Assembly: GCA_016946835.1 (NCBI GenBank)
Contig: JACVTC010000007.1
Span: 2,017,501 to 2,080,000 of the forward strand
DNA: 62,500 nucleotides
From: Neocallimastix lanati (nom. inval.)
Taxonomy: Eukaryota > Neocallimastigomycota > Neocallimastigomycetes > Neocallimastigales > Neocallimastigaceae
Direction of reading: 5' to 3'
A program made the position numbers and the translations under genes. Below are positions 14,013 through 25,575 of the stretch, piece by piece. The stretch's first letter is position 1; each line of letters starts with the position of its first letter. The notes under the pieces are model-generated. The model was not told the origin of the DNA. It saw nothing but the letters and a program-made list of their open reading frames with translations, and searched no databases.

Positions 14013-14030
14013 TGGTGGAGATATCGGGGA
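14013..14030 (+). other. A2 primer-binding site
   Basis: TGGTGGAGATATCGGGGA, six bases after the 5' LTR, identical to A1 and E. Confidence 0.82.
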
Positions 14031-14705
14031 ATTAAATAGAAATAATAGTAAATAACATAGATTTTTTTTTTAATTTTTTTTTATTTTATATTGATAAACA
14101 AGTAAGTCGTTAATCCTTTGATTAACCTATGGCGCTTGTTTGATATATATATAAAAAAAAATTTTTTTTAAATAAGTAAAATTAAGATTCAAAAAAAAAA
14201 CAAATTTTGTAAAATTATAACAAGGAGCGGATAGAGCTCATACACAGTGTATTCTCAGATAGCAACAAATTAACTCTATTCATAGTAGGTTATTGAATAG
14301 TAGTTAATTTGGAGATTAATTGGAAAGTAGACGAAGGTATTTGGTTACCGACCCGGTAATAATAGTTCAGCCTTCAACGTTTCAACACACGAAGGTGCGG
14401 GTACTTTCCAAGCACTGGCGAATAAGGAGCTTACGTCACCGAAGGCGTAAGATTGTTTTTTTTTATATATATTTTTTTTTACTTTTCTTTGTGCTAGTTA
14501 TAAGGCACTTTATTATATAAAGTATCAGACTTTGGCTAACTTCGCCATTTAAATTTTTTTTATTTTTTTTTTATTACTGATACTTTATTTGTTTAATAAT
14601 TCCTGTAAAAGAATCTTAATTTACTTGAAAATATTGTGTTTTTAGTTAATTTTTATTAGTTAATAAAAATATTATTGAATACTTTTAAAATTTTTTTTTT
14701 ATTCC

Positions 14706-14868
14706 GTACATAGATTATCGGATTAAGTTTATCCTACATAGTAATTGGGCTAGTAGGCTCTGAACTGCTATATTTTATATTGAATATAGTAATCGTGGCA
14801 CACGCGTGGCATGACACCATTAGGTAAGCTGCACGTCAGACAGTGTGTACTATCAGATTGTACGACAA
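14706..14868 (+). ncRNA. A2 copy of the conserved leader RNA block
   Basis: Nearly identical to A1 5572-5725 and clearly homologous to E 32558-32725. The stems GGGC / GCTC and CTATATT / AATATAG are kept. The other leader hairpins of A1 are also present between 14093 and 14600. Confidence 0.7.
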
Positions 14869-15039
14869 TAAAGATTATTTTTTTGTATTTAATAATTATA
14901 ATTAATTAATAATTTTATTAGCTATAACAATACAATATTTATCGTTTAAAAAGAAAAATTTTTGAAAGGTGAAAATAATAAATAAAACTTTGCTTCTAAA
15001 TTTATTACTACAAATATACTAAATTACAAAATTCAAGTG

Positions 15040-15230
15040 GTCGATAAAGGTTTCGAGCTTGAAAAATATTCTATTGAGTTGTCGATAAAGATTTCGAACT
15101 TAAAATTATTCTATTGAGTTGTCGATAAAGATTTCGAACTTAAAAATTATTCTTAATAAAGTAGTCGAAAAGAACCTCGTGCTTTATAATTTCTACTAAG
15201 TTGTCGATAAGGATTTCGAGCTTATATCTA
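15040..15230 (+). repeat. A2 leader minisatellite (about 5 copies)
   Basis: Same 40-43-nt unit as A1 5894-6172 but with about two copies fewer. Confidence 0.85.
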
Positions 15231-15398
15231 CTAAAGAAAGCAAATAAAATTATTATTTTCAAAAGTTACTAAAATATATTGTTTTAAAAATTGATTCGAT
15301 ATTAAATTACCTATTAAATTATATTTTTAAAGTTGTATTTCCAAATTTATTCTTATTTAATCACCTCATTAATATACAACAAGAAATATTTAAACAAA

Positions 15399-16310
15399 AT
15401 GTCCAAGGAAACAACTTTGAGCTTTAAAGAATTGAAAAAAGAATTAAGAGATATTGTGAAACTTAGCAAGGACAATTTAGATATTAAGTCCTGGGCTACT
15501 GAATTAAAACTTTGGATCAAGATACAAGGTATTACAGATCCAGAAACAATATTTAATGCTTGTTTACTTACCAGCTCTGGTGAAGTACAACGCGTTATTG
15601 AAGATTTGGGAGAAGATAGTGATGATGAAAGTGATGATTCATCAGATGAAGAAGAAGATGATGATGAAGAAGAAAATGTTGATGATGATATTAAATTTCC
15701 TTCCCTTGAAAAAATTATTTCAAGTCTTGAAAATTTTTACGGTATTAAAGAAGACCAAAATTTACTTCTTAAAGAACTTCGTGCAATGCGAATTAAAAGA
15801 AACGAAAAGATTAAAGACTTTAATGTAAGATATAGAACTTTGTACACTAAACTTGATAAAAAGAGAAGAAAGCGCATTGGTGTACTAGATTATATTGATT
15901 CTATTCAAAATAATTATGAAGCCTGGAAGAAATTATCCCTTAAAGATGATATAAGTATGGATAAAGCTTTCAAAATTGCCGAGAAAGTAGATAGACTTTC
16001 TGTAAGGAACAATAATATTAATACCTATAATGTTAATAATTCCCAACATAATCAAAATAATCAAAACAGTACTACTTCAAGACTTTATCCTAAAAGAAGA
16101 AACGAAACTTTCCAAACAAATCAAACAAATAATAAACCGAAACCTCAAGATATTATAGAAGAATCAACCCAGAAAATGAGAAATTTATCCGTTAAAACTT
16201 GCTTCTTCTGTAAGGAAGAAGGTCATTACTCATATTATTGCCCTCAATTAAATAAGATTATGGAAAAAAATAAAAAAGAAATATATTCCAAAAAGTCTTT
16301 AAACTTCTAA
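15399..16310 (+). CDS. gag: A2 Gag
   Basis: Structural capsid/nucleocapsid protein of 303 aa. The ATG at 15399 follows AAACAAA and starts the conserved part shared with A1 and, with divergence, E. It has an acidic Asp/Glu/Ser stretch (about residues 72-95), a basic segment (KKRRKR, about 160), an Asn-rich linker, then a CCHC zinc knuckle (CFFCKEEGHYSYYC, about residues 267-280) for RNA binding. Gag ends at TAA 16308-16310, just after a UUUAAAC slippery site. In A1 one extra A in an upstream run fuses this frame to pol. I take the A2 arrangement as functional because E has the same -1 layout. Confidence 0.92.
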   Translation: MSKETTLSFKELKKELRDIVKLSKDNLDIKSWATELKLWIKIQGITDPETIFNACLLTSSGEVQRVIEDLGEDSDDESDDSSDEEEDDDEEENVDDDIKFPSLEKIISSLENFYGIKEDQNLLLKELRAMRIKRNEKIKDFNVRYRTLYTKLDKKRRKRIGVLDYIDSIQNNYEAWKKLSLKDDISMDKAFKIAEKVDRLSVRNNNINTYNVNNSQHNQNNQNSTTSRLYPKRRNETFQTNQTNNKPKPQDIIEESTQKMRNLSVKTCFFCKEEGHYSYYCPQLNKIMEKNKKEIYSKKSLNF

Positions 16311-16350
16311 ATGGGAGCAGAAGCACTCCCAATGACAAAACAATAGCTTC
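16298..16350 (+). promoter_or_regulatory. A2 -1 ribosomal frameshift signal (slippery site plus predicted pseudoknot)
   Basis: TTTAAAC at 16298-16304 is in the gag frame as T TTA AAC, a canonical XXXYYYZ heptamer. An 8-nt spacer holds the gag stop. Stem 1 is GGGAG (16313-16317) with CTCCC (16326-16330). The loop GAAGC can pair with GCTTC at 16346-16350, 15 nt after stem 1, giving an H-type pseudoknot. Element E has the same parts at the same spacing (33777-33829). Pol lies in the -1 frame: 15399-20308 is a whole number of codons only after one -1 step. Confidence 0.8.
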
Positions 16351-19300
16351 ATTAAATAATTTACAAAATAATACTTTTACTAAGAATACTCCAATTGATA
16401 ATAATTCCTTTAACGAAGAATCTGAAGAATCTGATTTTAGTGACACAACTGAAAGTGAGGATGATATCATTATAAATGCTGTAAAAAGAAAAATGAATGA
16501 TAATAACAGCGAAAAAGAAGAAAATAATTCCAAGAAAGTACATAAAAGTTTAAAAGATAATCCACGTCCTTTTGCAACTCCTGCTTTAAGAAAGAAGAAA
16601 GAAAATGAGCTGCATAATAAACCAAATAAAGTTTATAAAAATCAAATACTTCCTTCAATTTTAACTCAACCAAATATTAACAAAGAAAAACAAAAAGAAA
16701 AGGAATTAAGAAATATGACAAGAGTAAGAGAAAGTAAAGAAGAAAACAACAATTATTCATCAAAAGGAAAGGAAAAAGTTGAATCTGAAGATATACTTGT
16801 AATCGATAATGAAATAGAAGATCTAGAAATGAATAAAGATAATCAACAAAATAAAACTAATACTTTGGAAAAATTAATTTCAACAAAAACTAAGGAAACT
16901 AATAATGGAAATACTCAATTAGTAAAAAGGAATATCAAAATGATGAATAATAAAGAACCTTACAATATTATGGATGATTTAAATAATCTTAAATCCAGTA
17001 TTACGATAGGTCAACTCTTGAATGCATGTCCTAAAATTCGTTCACAATTAACTCAAGGTTTAAAGTTAGAAAAGTCTAAAATAATTGGAACTGTAGACAA
17101 TGTAATAGCACGAACTTTATTAGTAAATAACTATGACCATAGCTACATAAGTAAAAGTAATGAAGTAGCCGAAGAAGACTTAGCAATGGTTGATGCAAGT
17201 GTTGACGGAGTACTAGGAAAACTTTTAATTGATTCTTGTAGTAACCTAAGCATCGTTACTAAGCAGTATTTTGATAAATTACCTGGTGAATATGAAACAG
17301 TTGGAAAAAGTCGTGGAAGAATCCAACTAGCAACACAAGATGAAGAATACTCGGAAGGAATTATTGTTCGATTACCAGTAAAAATTAATAATTATGAATT
17401 TAATGCGGACTTTAGAATTATTGAGAAAGAAGACTCATTTTATGATATGTTAATAAACTTTAAAACTCAAATCGATCATTGTTTATTTATTCATCCAACC
17501 TTAAACAGTCTATGTAAACTTTTGTCAGAAAGTGAATACGAAGAAATAGCTAAAATAAATAATCAATATTATGATGAAGAAAGTATAATCTGCACTATTA
17601 GAAAAGTTGAAGAAACGAATAATGAAAAGGAAATTATAAAGGAATTAACTCCAATGGAATTTATTGAGAGTGATGAATTTTTAAGTACCTTAAATAAAGA
17701 TTATAAAGAACAAATTATTAAAATTCTCAAAGAAATGATTGACATAGTTGCCACTTCAACAGAAGAACTAACTCCTTCTAAACTTTCACCACATAAGATC
17801 CGTTTGAAAGCAAATGCAAAGCCAGTAAAATTAAGAAGTTATAGGTTAACTAAATTAAAATCAGATATCTTAAAAGAAGAACTTACAAAGCTTATTAAGA
17901 AAGGATTGATAGAACCATCCTGTTCAGAATGGTCATCTCCAGTAGTACTCATTCTAAAACACAATGGAAAGTGGCGCTTGTGCATTGACTACCGAAAAGT
18001 CAATGATATGACAGAAAAAGATTCTTATTCAGTTCCATATATAGATGAAATTTTTGATAGTCTCGGAGGAGCTAAAATATTTACAACTCTTGATTTATTT
18101 TCTGGTTTTCACCAAATCTTAATGGATGAAGAAAGCGTTGAAGTAACCACTTTCACTACTAAGTTTGGAAATTATCAATTTAAGGTTATGCCTTTTGGAC
18201 TTACTGGAGCTCCCTCAACCTTCCAAAGAGAAATGAATAAAATTTTATTCCCTTTTATTGGTGAATTTGTTTATGTATTTATTGATGATGTTTTGATCTA
18301 TTCAAAAAGTATCGAAGAACATTTAATTCATATTAAACAAGTATTAGAAGTATTTAAAGAAAACAAGTTAAAAATTAATATTGAAAAGTGCCATTTTCTT
18401 CAAACTGAAGTTGATGTATTAGGTCACAAACTTACTACTAAAGGATTAAGTCCCATGGAAAGTAAGATAACAGCTATTAAGAAGTGGGAAGCCCCTTCAT
18501 CACTTCATGAATTAAGATCATTTTTAGGAGCAGTGGGATATTATCGTGATTTTATTCCTAAATATGCTCAAATTACCTCACCTTTATGTAAATTATTGAA
18601 AAAGAATACCAAATATGAATGGAATAAAGAACAACAAGAAAGCTTTGAACTCCTAAAAGAAAAATTAATCAATGCACCTATTCTAAAATTTCCGTCATTT
18701 GACAAACCTTTTATCATTAGAACTGATGCTTCGTATAATGGAATTGGTGGAGTTCTTTTACAAAAAGAAGAAGAAACCGGTAAGGAGCATCCAATACACT
18801 TTATAAGTAGAAGTTTAAAGAAAGCTGAAAAGAATTATGGTATTACCGATTTGGAAGGAACCGCTTTGTTTTACTGTATGACTAAATTTAAATCTTATAT
18901 TGAAGGAAATCCACTACCTACAACTATTTACACAGATCATAAACCATTAGTTGGTTTATTTAAGAATAAAGAACCTTTGAATGCAAGGCAAACAAGATGG
19001 TGTCTAACCGCTAGTATGCTTGGAATTAATATAAAATATGAATCAGGCAAAAAGAATGTGTTAGCTGATGCTCTTTCAAGAATGAAAAGTAAGGAAGAGA
19101 GAAAGATATTATTAACAAAAATTACTAATGGAAATAATGAAGAATTATTATCTAAAGTTATAAAGGAATTTATTAATGAAAAGTTTACTGTTATTGATGG
19201 TGAAGATTACTTTATCGACAATGGAAATTATAGAAAATTAATAACGGACGAAAATGAAAGGTTTAAATTAATTTTAGAAGCTCATAATATTGGCCACGAA

Positions 19301-20308
19301 GGATATTACAAAACATATCAAAGACTTAAGAAAAACTTTTATTGGAATCATATGATTAAAGATATCAAAAGAATTGTTAGTAATTGTGAAAAATGCCAGT
19401 TAAATCGTCCTCAACCATATCCAGAACCAACCGAAAACCATCCAACTAAAGTGGAGGGTCCCTTTGTGCATTTAGGATTAGATATTATAGGACCGTTACC
19501 AAAAACAAGAAATAATAATCAATATATTATAGTAACTGTTGATTACTTTACCAAATGGGTTGAAGCCGAACCCACTGAAAACATAACTTCCTCTGATATA
19601 ATTAAATTTTTAATAAACGTTTTTGCAAGACATGGTGTCCCTCAAGTTATTACTACTGATAATGGAGTCCAATTCACTTCTGATATGACTAAAATCTTTC
19701 TTGATCTTTATGATGTATATGTTAAATTTGTAGCTACTTACCACCCTGAATCAAATGGCCTTACTGAAAATCGAAATAAAGAAATTGGAAAATTACTTCG
19801 TTTATTAGGAAGGAAAAATCAAGATTGGGATGAAGTTTTACCTTCTGCTTTATGGGCACTTCGAACTACCAAAAATACAGCTACTGGACATTCTAGTTTT
19901 GAATTAGTATATGGAAGAGAAGACCAACAGCCTTATGATATAGCCATAAGAACAATTGAAAATGCAGGTAAATCATATGATGAAATTTTAATGGAAAAAT
20001 TTGTTCGTCATTATCAATGGACTAGAGAAGCATGCGAAAATGTGAAGAATGCTAACAAGTATTGGGCAACAAGACGAGAAGAACAAATAAGTATGAAAAA
20101 GGGAAAAGAATTAAAGGCTGGTGATCTTGTTCTTGTTAGAAACTTTAGCCGCACTAAGCTAGAACCATATTACAATGGACCATTTAAAATTTTAAAAATT
20201 CAATTCAACACGGCAACCCTAATCGATCAGAAGACTGGAAAGCAACTCGATAGGAATGTTCACTTTAAAAATTTAGTAAAGTTTAACTCCGCTTACAGAG
20301 AAGCTTGA
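16304..20308 (+). CDS. pol: A2 Pol (expressed by -1 frameshift from gag)
   Basis: About 1334 residues after the frameshift; the first ATG in this frame (16493) is unlikely to be the start. A charged Lys/Glu/Asn-rich linker comes first. The protease-like segment has LLIDSCSNLSIV (nt about 17225), DSC instead of the usual D-S/T-G. RT has LCIDYRKVND, LDLFSGFHQ and the catalytic FIDD near 18280. RNase H has DASYNGIGGVLLQ near 18725 and an ADALSR motif. Integrase has the zinc finger (HNIGHEG, CEKC), DDE core (LDIIGPL, TDNGVQF, NGLTENRN) and a GPF module (YYNGPFKILK). There is no chromodomain and no frame break. It stops at TGA 20306-20308, 18 nt before the 3' LTR. Confidence 0.93.
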   Translation, partial: LLNGSRSTPNDKTIASLNNLQNNTFTKNTPIDNNSFNEESEESDFSDTTESEDDIIINAVKRKMNDNNSEKEENNSKKVHKSLKDNPRPFATPALRKKKENELHNKPNKVYKNQILPSILTQPNINKEKQKEKELRNMTRVRESKEENNNYSSKGKEKVESEDILVIDNEIEDLEMNKDNQQNKTNTLEKLISTKTKETNNGNTQLVKRNIKMMNNKEPYNIMDDLNNLKSSITIGQLLNACPKIRSQLTQGLKLEKSKIIGTVDNVIARTLLVNNYDHSYISKSNEVAEEDLAMVDASVDGVLGKLLIDSCSNLSIVTKQYFDKLPGEYETVGKSRGRIQLATQDEEYSEGIIVRLPVKINNYEFNADFRIIEKEDSFYDMLINFKTQIDHCLFIHPTLNSLCKLLSESEYEEIAKINNQYYDEESIICTIRKVEETNNEKEIIKELTPMEFIESDEFLSTLNKDYKEQIIKILKEMIDIVATSTEELTPSKLSPHKIRLKANAKPVKLRSYRLTKLKSDILKEELTKLIKKGLIEPSCSEWSSPVVLILKHNGKWRLCIDYRKVNDMTEKDSYSVPYIDEIFDSLGGAKIFTTLDLFSGFHQILMDEESVEVTTFTTKFGNYQFKVMPFGLTGAPSTFQREMNKILFPFIGEFVYVFIDDVLIYSKSIEEHLIHIKQVLEVFKENKLKINIEKCHFLQTEVDVLGHKLTTKGLSPMESKITAIKKWEAPSSLHELRSFLGAVGYYRDFIPKYAQITSPLCKLLKKNTKYEWNKEQQESFELLKEKLINAPILKFPSFDKPFIIRTDASYNGIGGVLLQKEEETGKEHPIHFISRSLKKAEKNYGITDLEGTALFYCMTKFKSYIEGNPLPTTIYTDHKPLVGLFKNKEPLNARQTRWCLTASMLGINIKYESGKKNVLADALSRMKSKEERKILLTKITNGNNEELLSKVIKEFINEKFTVIDGEDYFIDNGNYRKLITDENERFKLILEAHNIGHEGYYKTYQRLKKNFYWNHMIKDIKRIVSNCEKCQLNRPQPYPEPTENHPTKVEGPFVHLGLDIIGPLPKTRNNNQYIIVTVDYFTKWVEAEPTENITSSDIIKFLINVFARHGVPQVITTDNGVQFTSDMTKIFLDLYDVYVKFVATYHPESNGLTENRNKEIGKLLRLLGRKNQDWDEVLPSALWALRTTKNTATGHSSFELVYGREDQQPYDIAIRTIENAGKSYDEILMEKFVRHYQWTREACENVKNANKYWATRREEQISMKKGKELKAGDLVLVRNFSRTKLEPYYNGPFKILKIQFNTATLIDQKTGKQLDRNVHFKNLVKFNSAYREA

Positions 20309-20310
20309 GT

Positions 20311-20326
20311 CTTCGTCGGGGCATCT
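20311..20326 (+). other. A2 pre-LTR G-rich tract (polypurine tract position)
   Basis: CTTCGTCGGGGCATCT lies between the pol stop and the 3' LTR. Only the core GGGG is purine. The same G run recurs in A1, D and E, so it probably marks the plus-strand primer. Confidence 0.45.
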
Positions 20327-20825
20327 TGATAAGAATGTACTAAATAATGCATTCTTAATTAAATCTACGATTTATTTCTAATACATTATGTGTACATTAT
20401 TATTTTTGTACTTTAATAAATTTTTAAATCCAAAGATCAAAAATTAAATCAAATATTATATTAAACTTTATATTTTTATATTAAATCTTATATTAAAAGT
20501 AATATTTTTATATATTTAAAACTTATATTAGCAATATTAATAATAAATCTTATTTTTTTTTTTATATTAATAATGAAAATTTATATTAATAATATTTTTA
20601 TATATTGATAATTAAAAATTTATATATTATATTTTAACTTTTTATTATAAAATTTTATATCGAAATGTTTTATTTTATATTGAAAAATATTTTATTTTAT
20701 TAAAAACCTTTATATTAGAATAGTATTTTTATTTTTATTTGAATATTTTAACAGATTGTAATAAAAATTATAGCCAATTAAATAAATTCTTATTAGTAAT
20801 ATTTTAGATATTTTTAAATAAATAA

Positions 20826-20881
<56 letters not shown>

Positions 20882-21183
20882 TTTTATTAATATTATAAAT
20901 GTATTTTATTTATATTGTTATAATTAAATTTTATATAATTAATTATAAAAATCAATTTAAATTTAATAGTTTTTATAAAAAAAAAAAAAAAAAATAAATA
21001 AAATGTAATTTAGTGGCAAGAACAACTTTTATGCCTTGAAAAAAGTATAAATAGTTGTAAATTTTGCTACTAATTTTTAAATATCATCAAGTAAAATTAA
21101 TAAAATAAATAAAAATAATAAATAAATAAATAAAATTTGTGTTTCCTTACTTTATTTTTATTTAATTCTCTAAAACCTTAACA
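20327..21183 (+). repeat. A2 3' LTR
   Basis: An 857-bp partner of 13149-14006. It ends TTAACA at 21183, followed by TTTTT and the displaced tail of B's LTR. Confidence 0.94.
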
Positions 21184-21206
21184 TTTTTAAGATTCGTTAC
21201 AAGTAT
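21184..21206. repeat. Junction: A2 TSD, end of B LTR, B TSD
   Basis: TTTTT (TSD of A2), then the missing terminus of B's LTR ending ATTCGTTACA at 21201, then AGTAT (TSD of B), after which A1 gag resumes. This 23-bp stretch proves the order of insertions. Confidence 0.9.
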
Positions 21207-24200
21207 GGAGAAAGCTTTCAAAATTGCCGAGAAAGTAGATAGACTTTCTGTAAGGAACAATAATATTAATACCTATAATGTTAATAATTCCCAGCATAAT
21301 CAAAATAATCAAAACAGTACTACTTCAAGACTTTATCCTAAAAGAAGAAACGAAACTTTCCAAACAAGTCAAACAAATAATAAACCGAAACCTCAAGATA
21401 TTATAGAAGAATCAACCCAGAAAATGAGAAATTTATCTGTTAAAACTTGCTTCTTCTGTAAGGAAGAAGGTCATTACTCATACTATTGCCCTCAATTAAA
21501 TAAGATTATGGAAAAAAATAAAAAAAGAAATATATTCCAAAAAGTCTTTAAACTTCTAAATGGGAGCAGAAGCACTCCCAATGACAAAACAATAGCTTCA
21601 TTAAATAATTTACAAAATAATACTTTTACTAAGAATACTCCAATTGATAATAATTCCTTTAATGAAGAATCTGAAGAATCTGATTTTAGTGACACAACTG
21701 AAAGTGATGATGATATCATTATAAATGCTATAAAAAGAAAAATGAATGATAATAACAGCGAAAAAGAAGAAAATAATTCCAAGAAAGTACATAAAAGTTT
21801 AAAAGATAATCCACGTCCTTTCGCAACTCCTGCTTTAAGAAAGAAGAAAGAAAATGAGCTACATAATAAACCAAATAAAGTTTATAAAAATCAAATACTT
21901 CCTTCAATTTTAACTCAACCAAATATTAACAAAGAAAAACAAAAAGAAAAGGAATTAAGAAATATGACAAGAGTAAGAGAAAGTAAAGAAGAAAACAACA
22001 ATTATTCATCAAAAGGAAAGGAAAAAGTTGAATCTGAAGATATACTTGTAATCGATAATGAAATAGAAGATCTAGAAATGAATAAAGATAATCAACAAAA
22101 TAAAACTAATACTTTGGAAAAATTAATTTCAACAAAAACTAAAGAAACTAATAATGGAAATACTCAATTAGTAAAAAGGAATATCAAAATGATGAATAAT
22201 AAAGAACCTTACAATATTATGGATGATTTAAATAATCTTAAATCCAGTATTACGATAGGTCAACTCTTGAGTGCATGTCCGAAAATTCGTTCACAATTAA
22301 CTCAAGATTTAAAGTTAGAAAAATCTAAAATAATTGGAACTGTAGACAATGTAATAGCACGAACTTTATTAGTGAATAACTATAATCATAGCTACATAAG
22401 TAAAAGTAATGAAGTAGCCGAAGAAGACTTAGCAATGGTTGATGCAAGAGTTGACGGAGTACTAGGAAAACTTTTAATTGATTCTTGTAGTAACCTAAGC
22501 ATCGTTACTAAGCAGTATTTTGATAAATTACCTGGTGAATATGAAACAGTTGGAAAAAGTCGTGGAAGAATCCAACTAGCAACACAAGATGAAGAATACT
22601 CGGAAGGAATTATTGTTCGATTACCAGTAAAAATTAATAATTATGAATTTAATGCGGACTTTAGAATTATTGAGAAAGAAGACTCTTTTTATGATATGTT
22701 AATAAACTTTAAAACTCAAATCGATCATTGTTTATTTATTCATCCGACCTTAAACAGTTTATGTAAACTTTTGTCAGAAAGTGAATACGAAGAAATAGCT
22801 AAAATAAATAATCAATATTATGATGAAGAAAGTATAATTTGTACTATTAGAAAAGTTAAAGAAACGAATAATGAAAAGGAAATTATAAAGGAATTAACTC
22901 CAATGGAATTTATTGAGAGTGATGAATTTTTAAGTACCTTAAATAAGGATTATAAAGAACAAATTATTAAAATTCTCAAAGAAATGATTGACATAGTTGC
23001 CACTTCAACAGAAGAACTAACTCCTTCTAAACTTTCACCACATAAGATTCGTTTAAAAGCAAATGCAAAGCCAGTAAAATTAAGAAGCTATAGGTTAACT
23101 AAATTAAAATCAGATATCTTAAAAGAAGAACTTACAAAACTTATTAAGAAAGGATTGATAGAACCATCCTGTTCAGAATGGTCATCTCCAGTAGTACTTA
23201 TTCTAAAACACAATGGAAAGTGGCGCTTGTGCATTGACTACCGAAAAGTCAATGATATGACAGAAAAAGATTCTTATTCAGTTCCATATATAGATGAAAT
23301 TTTTGATAGTCTCGGAGGAGCTAAAATATTTACAACTCTTGATTTATTTTCTGGTTTTCACCAAATCTTAATGGATGAAGAAAGCGTTGAAGTAACCACT
23401 TTCACTACTAAGTTTGGAAATTAACAATTTAAGGTTATGCCTTTTGGACTTACTGGAGCTCCCTCAACCTTCCAAAGAGAAATGAATAAAATTTTATTCC
23501 ATTTTATTGGTGAATTTGTTTACGTATTTATTGATGATGTTTTGATCTATTCAAAAAGTATCGAAGAACATTTAATTCATATTAAACAAGTATTAGAAGT
23601 ATTTAAAGAAAACAAGTTAAAAATTAATATTGAAAAGTGCCATTTTCTTCAAGCTGAAGTTGATGTATTAGGTCACAAACTTACTACTAAAGGATTAAGT
23701 CCCATGGAAAGCAAAATAACAGCTATTAAGAAGTGGGAAGCCCCTTCATCAATTCATGAATTAAGATCATTTCTAGGAGCAGTAGGATATTATCGTGACT
23801 TTATTCCTAAATATGCTCAAATTACCTCACCTTTATGTAAATTATTGAAAAAGAATACTAAATATGAATGGAATAAAGAACAACAAGAAAGCTTTGAACT
23901 CCTAAAAGAAAAATTAATCAATGCACCTATTCTAAAATTTCCGTCATTTGACAAACCTTTTATCATTAGAACTGATGCTTCGTATAATGGAATTGGTGGA
24001 GTTCTTTTACAAAAAGAAGAAGAAACCAGTAAGGAGCATCCAATACACTTTATAAGTAGAAGTTTAAAGAAAGCTGAAAAGAATTATGGTATTACCGATT
24101 TGGAAGGAACCGCTTTGTTTTACTGTATGACTAAATTTAAATCTTATATTGAAGGAAATCCATTACCTATAACTATTTACACAGATCATAAACCATTAGT

Positions 24201-25557
24201 TGGTTTATTTAAGAATAAAGAACCTTTGAATGCAAGGCAAACAAGATGGTGTCTAACCGCTAGTATGCTTGGAATTAATATAAAATATGAATCAGGCAAA
24301 AAGAATGTGTTAGCTGATGCTCTTTCAAGAATGAAAAGTAAGGAAGAGAGAAAGATATTATTAACAAAAATTACTAATGGAAATAATGAAGAATTATTAT
24401 CTAAAGTTATAAAGGAATTTATTAATGAAAAGTTTACTGTTATTGATGGTGAAGATTACTTTATCGACAATGGAAATTATAGAAAATTAATAACGGACGA
24501 AAATGAAAGGTTTAAATTAATTTTAGAAGCTCATAATATTGGCCACGAAGGATATTACAAAACATATCAAAGACTTAAGAAAAACTTTTATTGGAAGCAT
24601 ATGATTAAAGATATCAAAAGAATTGTTAGTAATTGTGAAAAATGCCAATTAAATCGTCCTCAACCATATCCAGAACCAACCGAAAACCATCCAACTAAAG
24701 TGGAGGGTCCCTTTGTGCATTTAGGATTAGATATTATAGGACCGTTACCAAAAACAAGAAATAATAATCAATATATTATAGTAACTGTTGATTACTTTAC
24801 CAAATGGGTTGAAGCCGAACCCACTGAAAACATAACTTCCTCTGATATAATTAAATTTTTAATAAATGTTTTTGCAAGACATGGTGTGCCTCAAGTTATT
24901 ACCACCGATAATGGAGCCCAATTCACCTCTGACATTACAAAAATCTTTCTTGACCTTTATGACGTTTATGTAAAATTCATAGCTACTTATCACCCTGAAT
25001 CCAATGGTCTCACTGAAAACCGAAATAAAGAAATTGGAAAATTACTTCGTTTATTAGGAAGGAAAAATCAAGATTGGGATGAAGTTTTACCTTCTGCTTT
25101 ATGGGCACTTCGAACTACCAAAAACACAGCTACTGGACATTCTAGTTTTGAATTAGTATATGGAAGAGAAGACCAACAGCCTTATGATATAGCCATAAGA
25201 ACCAATTGAAAATGCAGGTAAATCATATGATGAAATTTTAATGGAAAAATTTGTTCGTCATTATCAATGGACTAGAGAAGCATGCGAAAATGTGAAGAAT
25301 GCTAACATGTATTGGGTAACAAGACGAGAAGAACAAATAAGTATGAAAAAAGGAAAAGAATTAAAGGCTGGTGATCTTGTTCTTGTTAGAAACTTTACCC
25401 GCACTAAGCTAGAACCATATTACAATGGACCATTTAAAATTTTAAAAATTCAATTCAACACGGCAACCCTAATCGATCAGAAGACTGGAAAGCAACTCGA
25501 TAGGAATGTTCACTTTAAAATTTAGTAAAGTTTAACTCCGCTTACAGAGAAGCTTGA
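21207..25557 (+). pseudogene. A1 gag 3' part fused to pol, broken
   Basis: Continues A1 gag from 6897 and contains the CCHC knuckle. The upstream A run has 7 A where A2 has 6, so gag reads straight into pol through the TTTAAAC site at 21547-21553. Pol is closely similar to A2. TAT becomes TAA at 23422-23424 just before the MPFGL motif of RT. One inserted C near 25201 shifts the frame in the integrase C-terminus, and one A lost near 25520 shifts it again. The catalytic motifs (FIDD, integrase DDE) survive as sequence but no full-length Pol can be made. Confidence 0.93.
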
Positions 25558-25575
25558 GTCTTCGTCAGGGCATCT

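Larger units (their letters stand above)
13149..21183 (+). mobile_element. Element A2: full-length, apparently intact Ty3/gypsy retrotransposon
   Basis: Two near-identical LTRs (858 and 857 bp), PBS, structured leader, complete gag, a -1 frameshift signal, an uninterrupted pol and a G-rich pre-LTR tract. It is flanked on both sides by TTTTT (13144-13148 and 21184-21188) inside B's LTR. It is the youngest insertion of the nest and the best candidate for an active master copy. Confidence 0.93.

Noticed and set aside
16258-21922. Phe/Leu/Ser-rich minus-strand ORFs inside A1 and A2
   Set aside because: Antisense to the Asn/Lys/Glu-rich linker of gag-pol; composition alone explains them.
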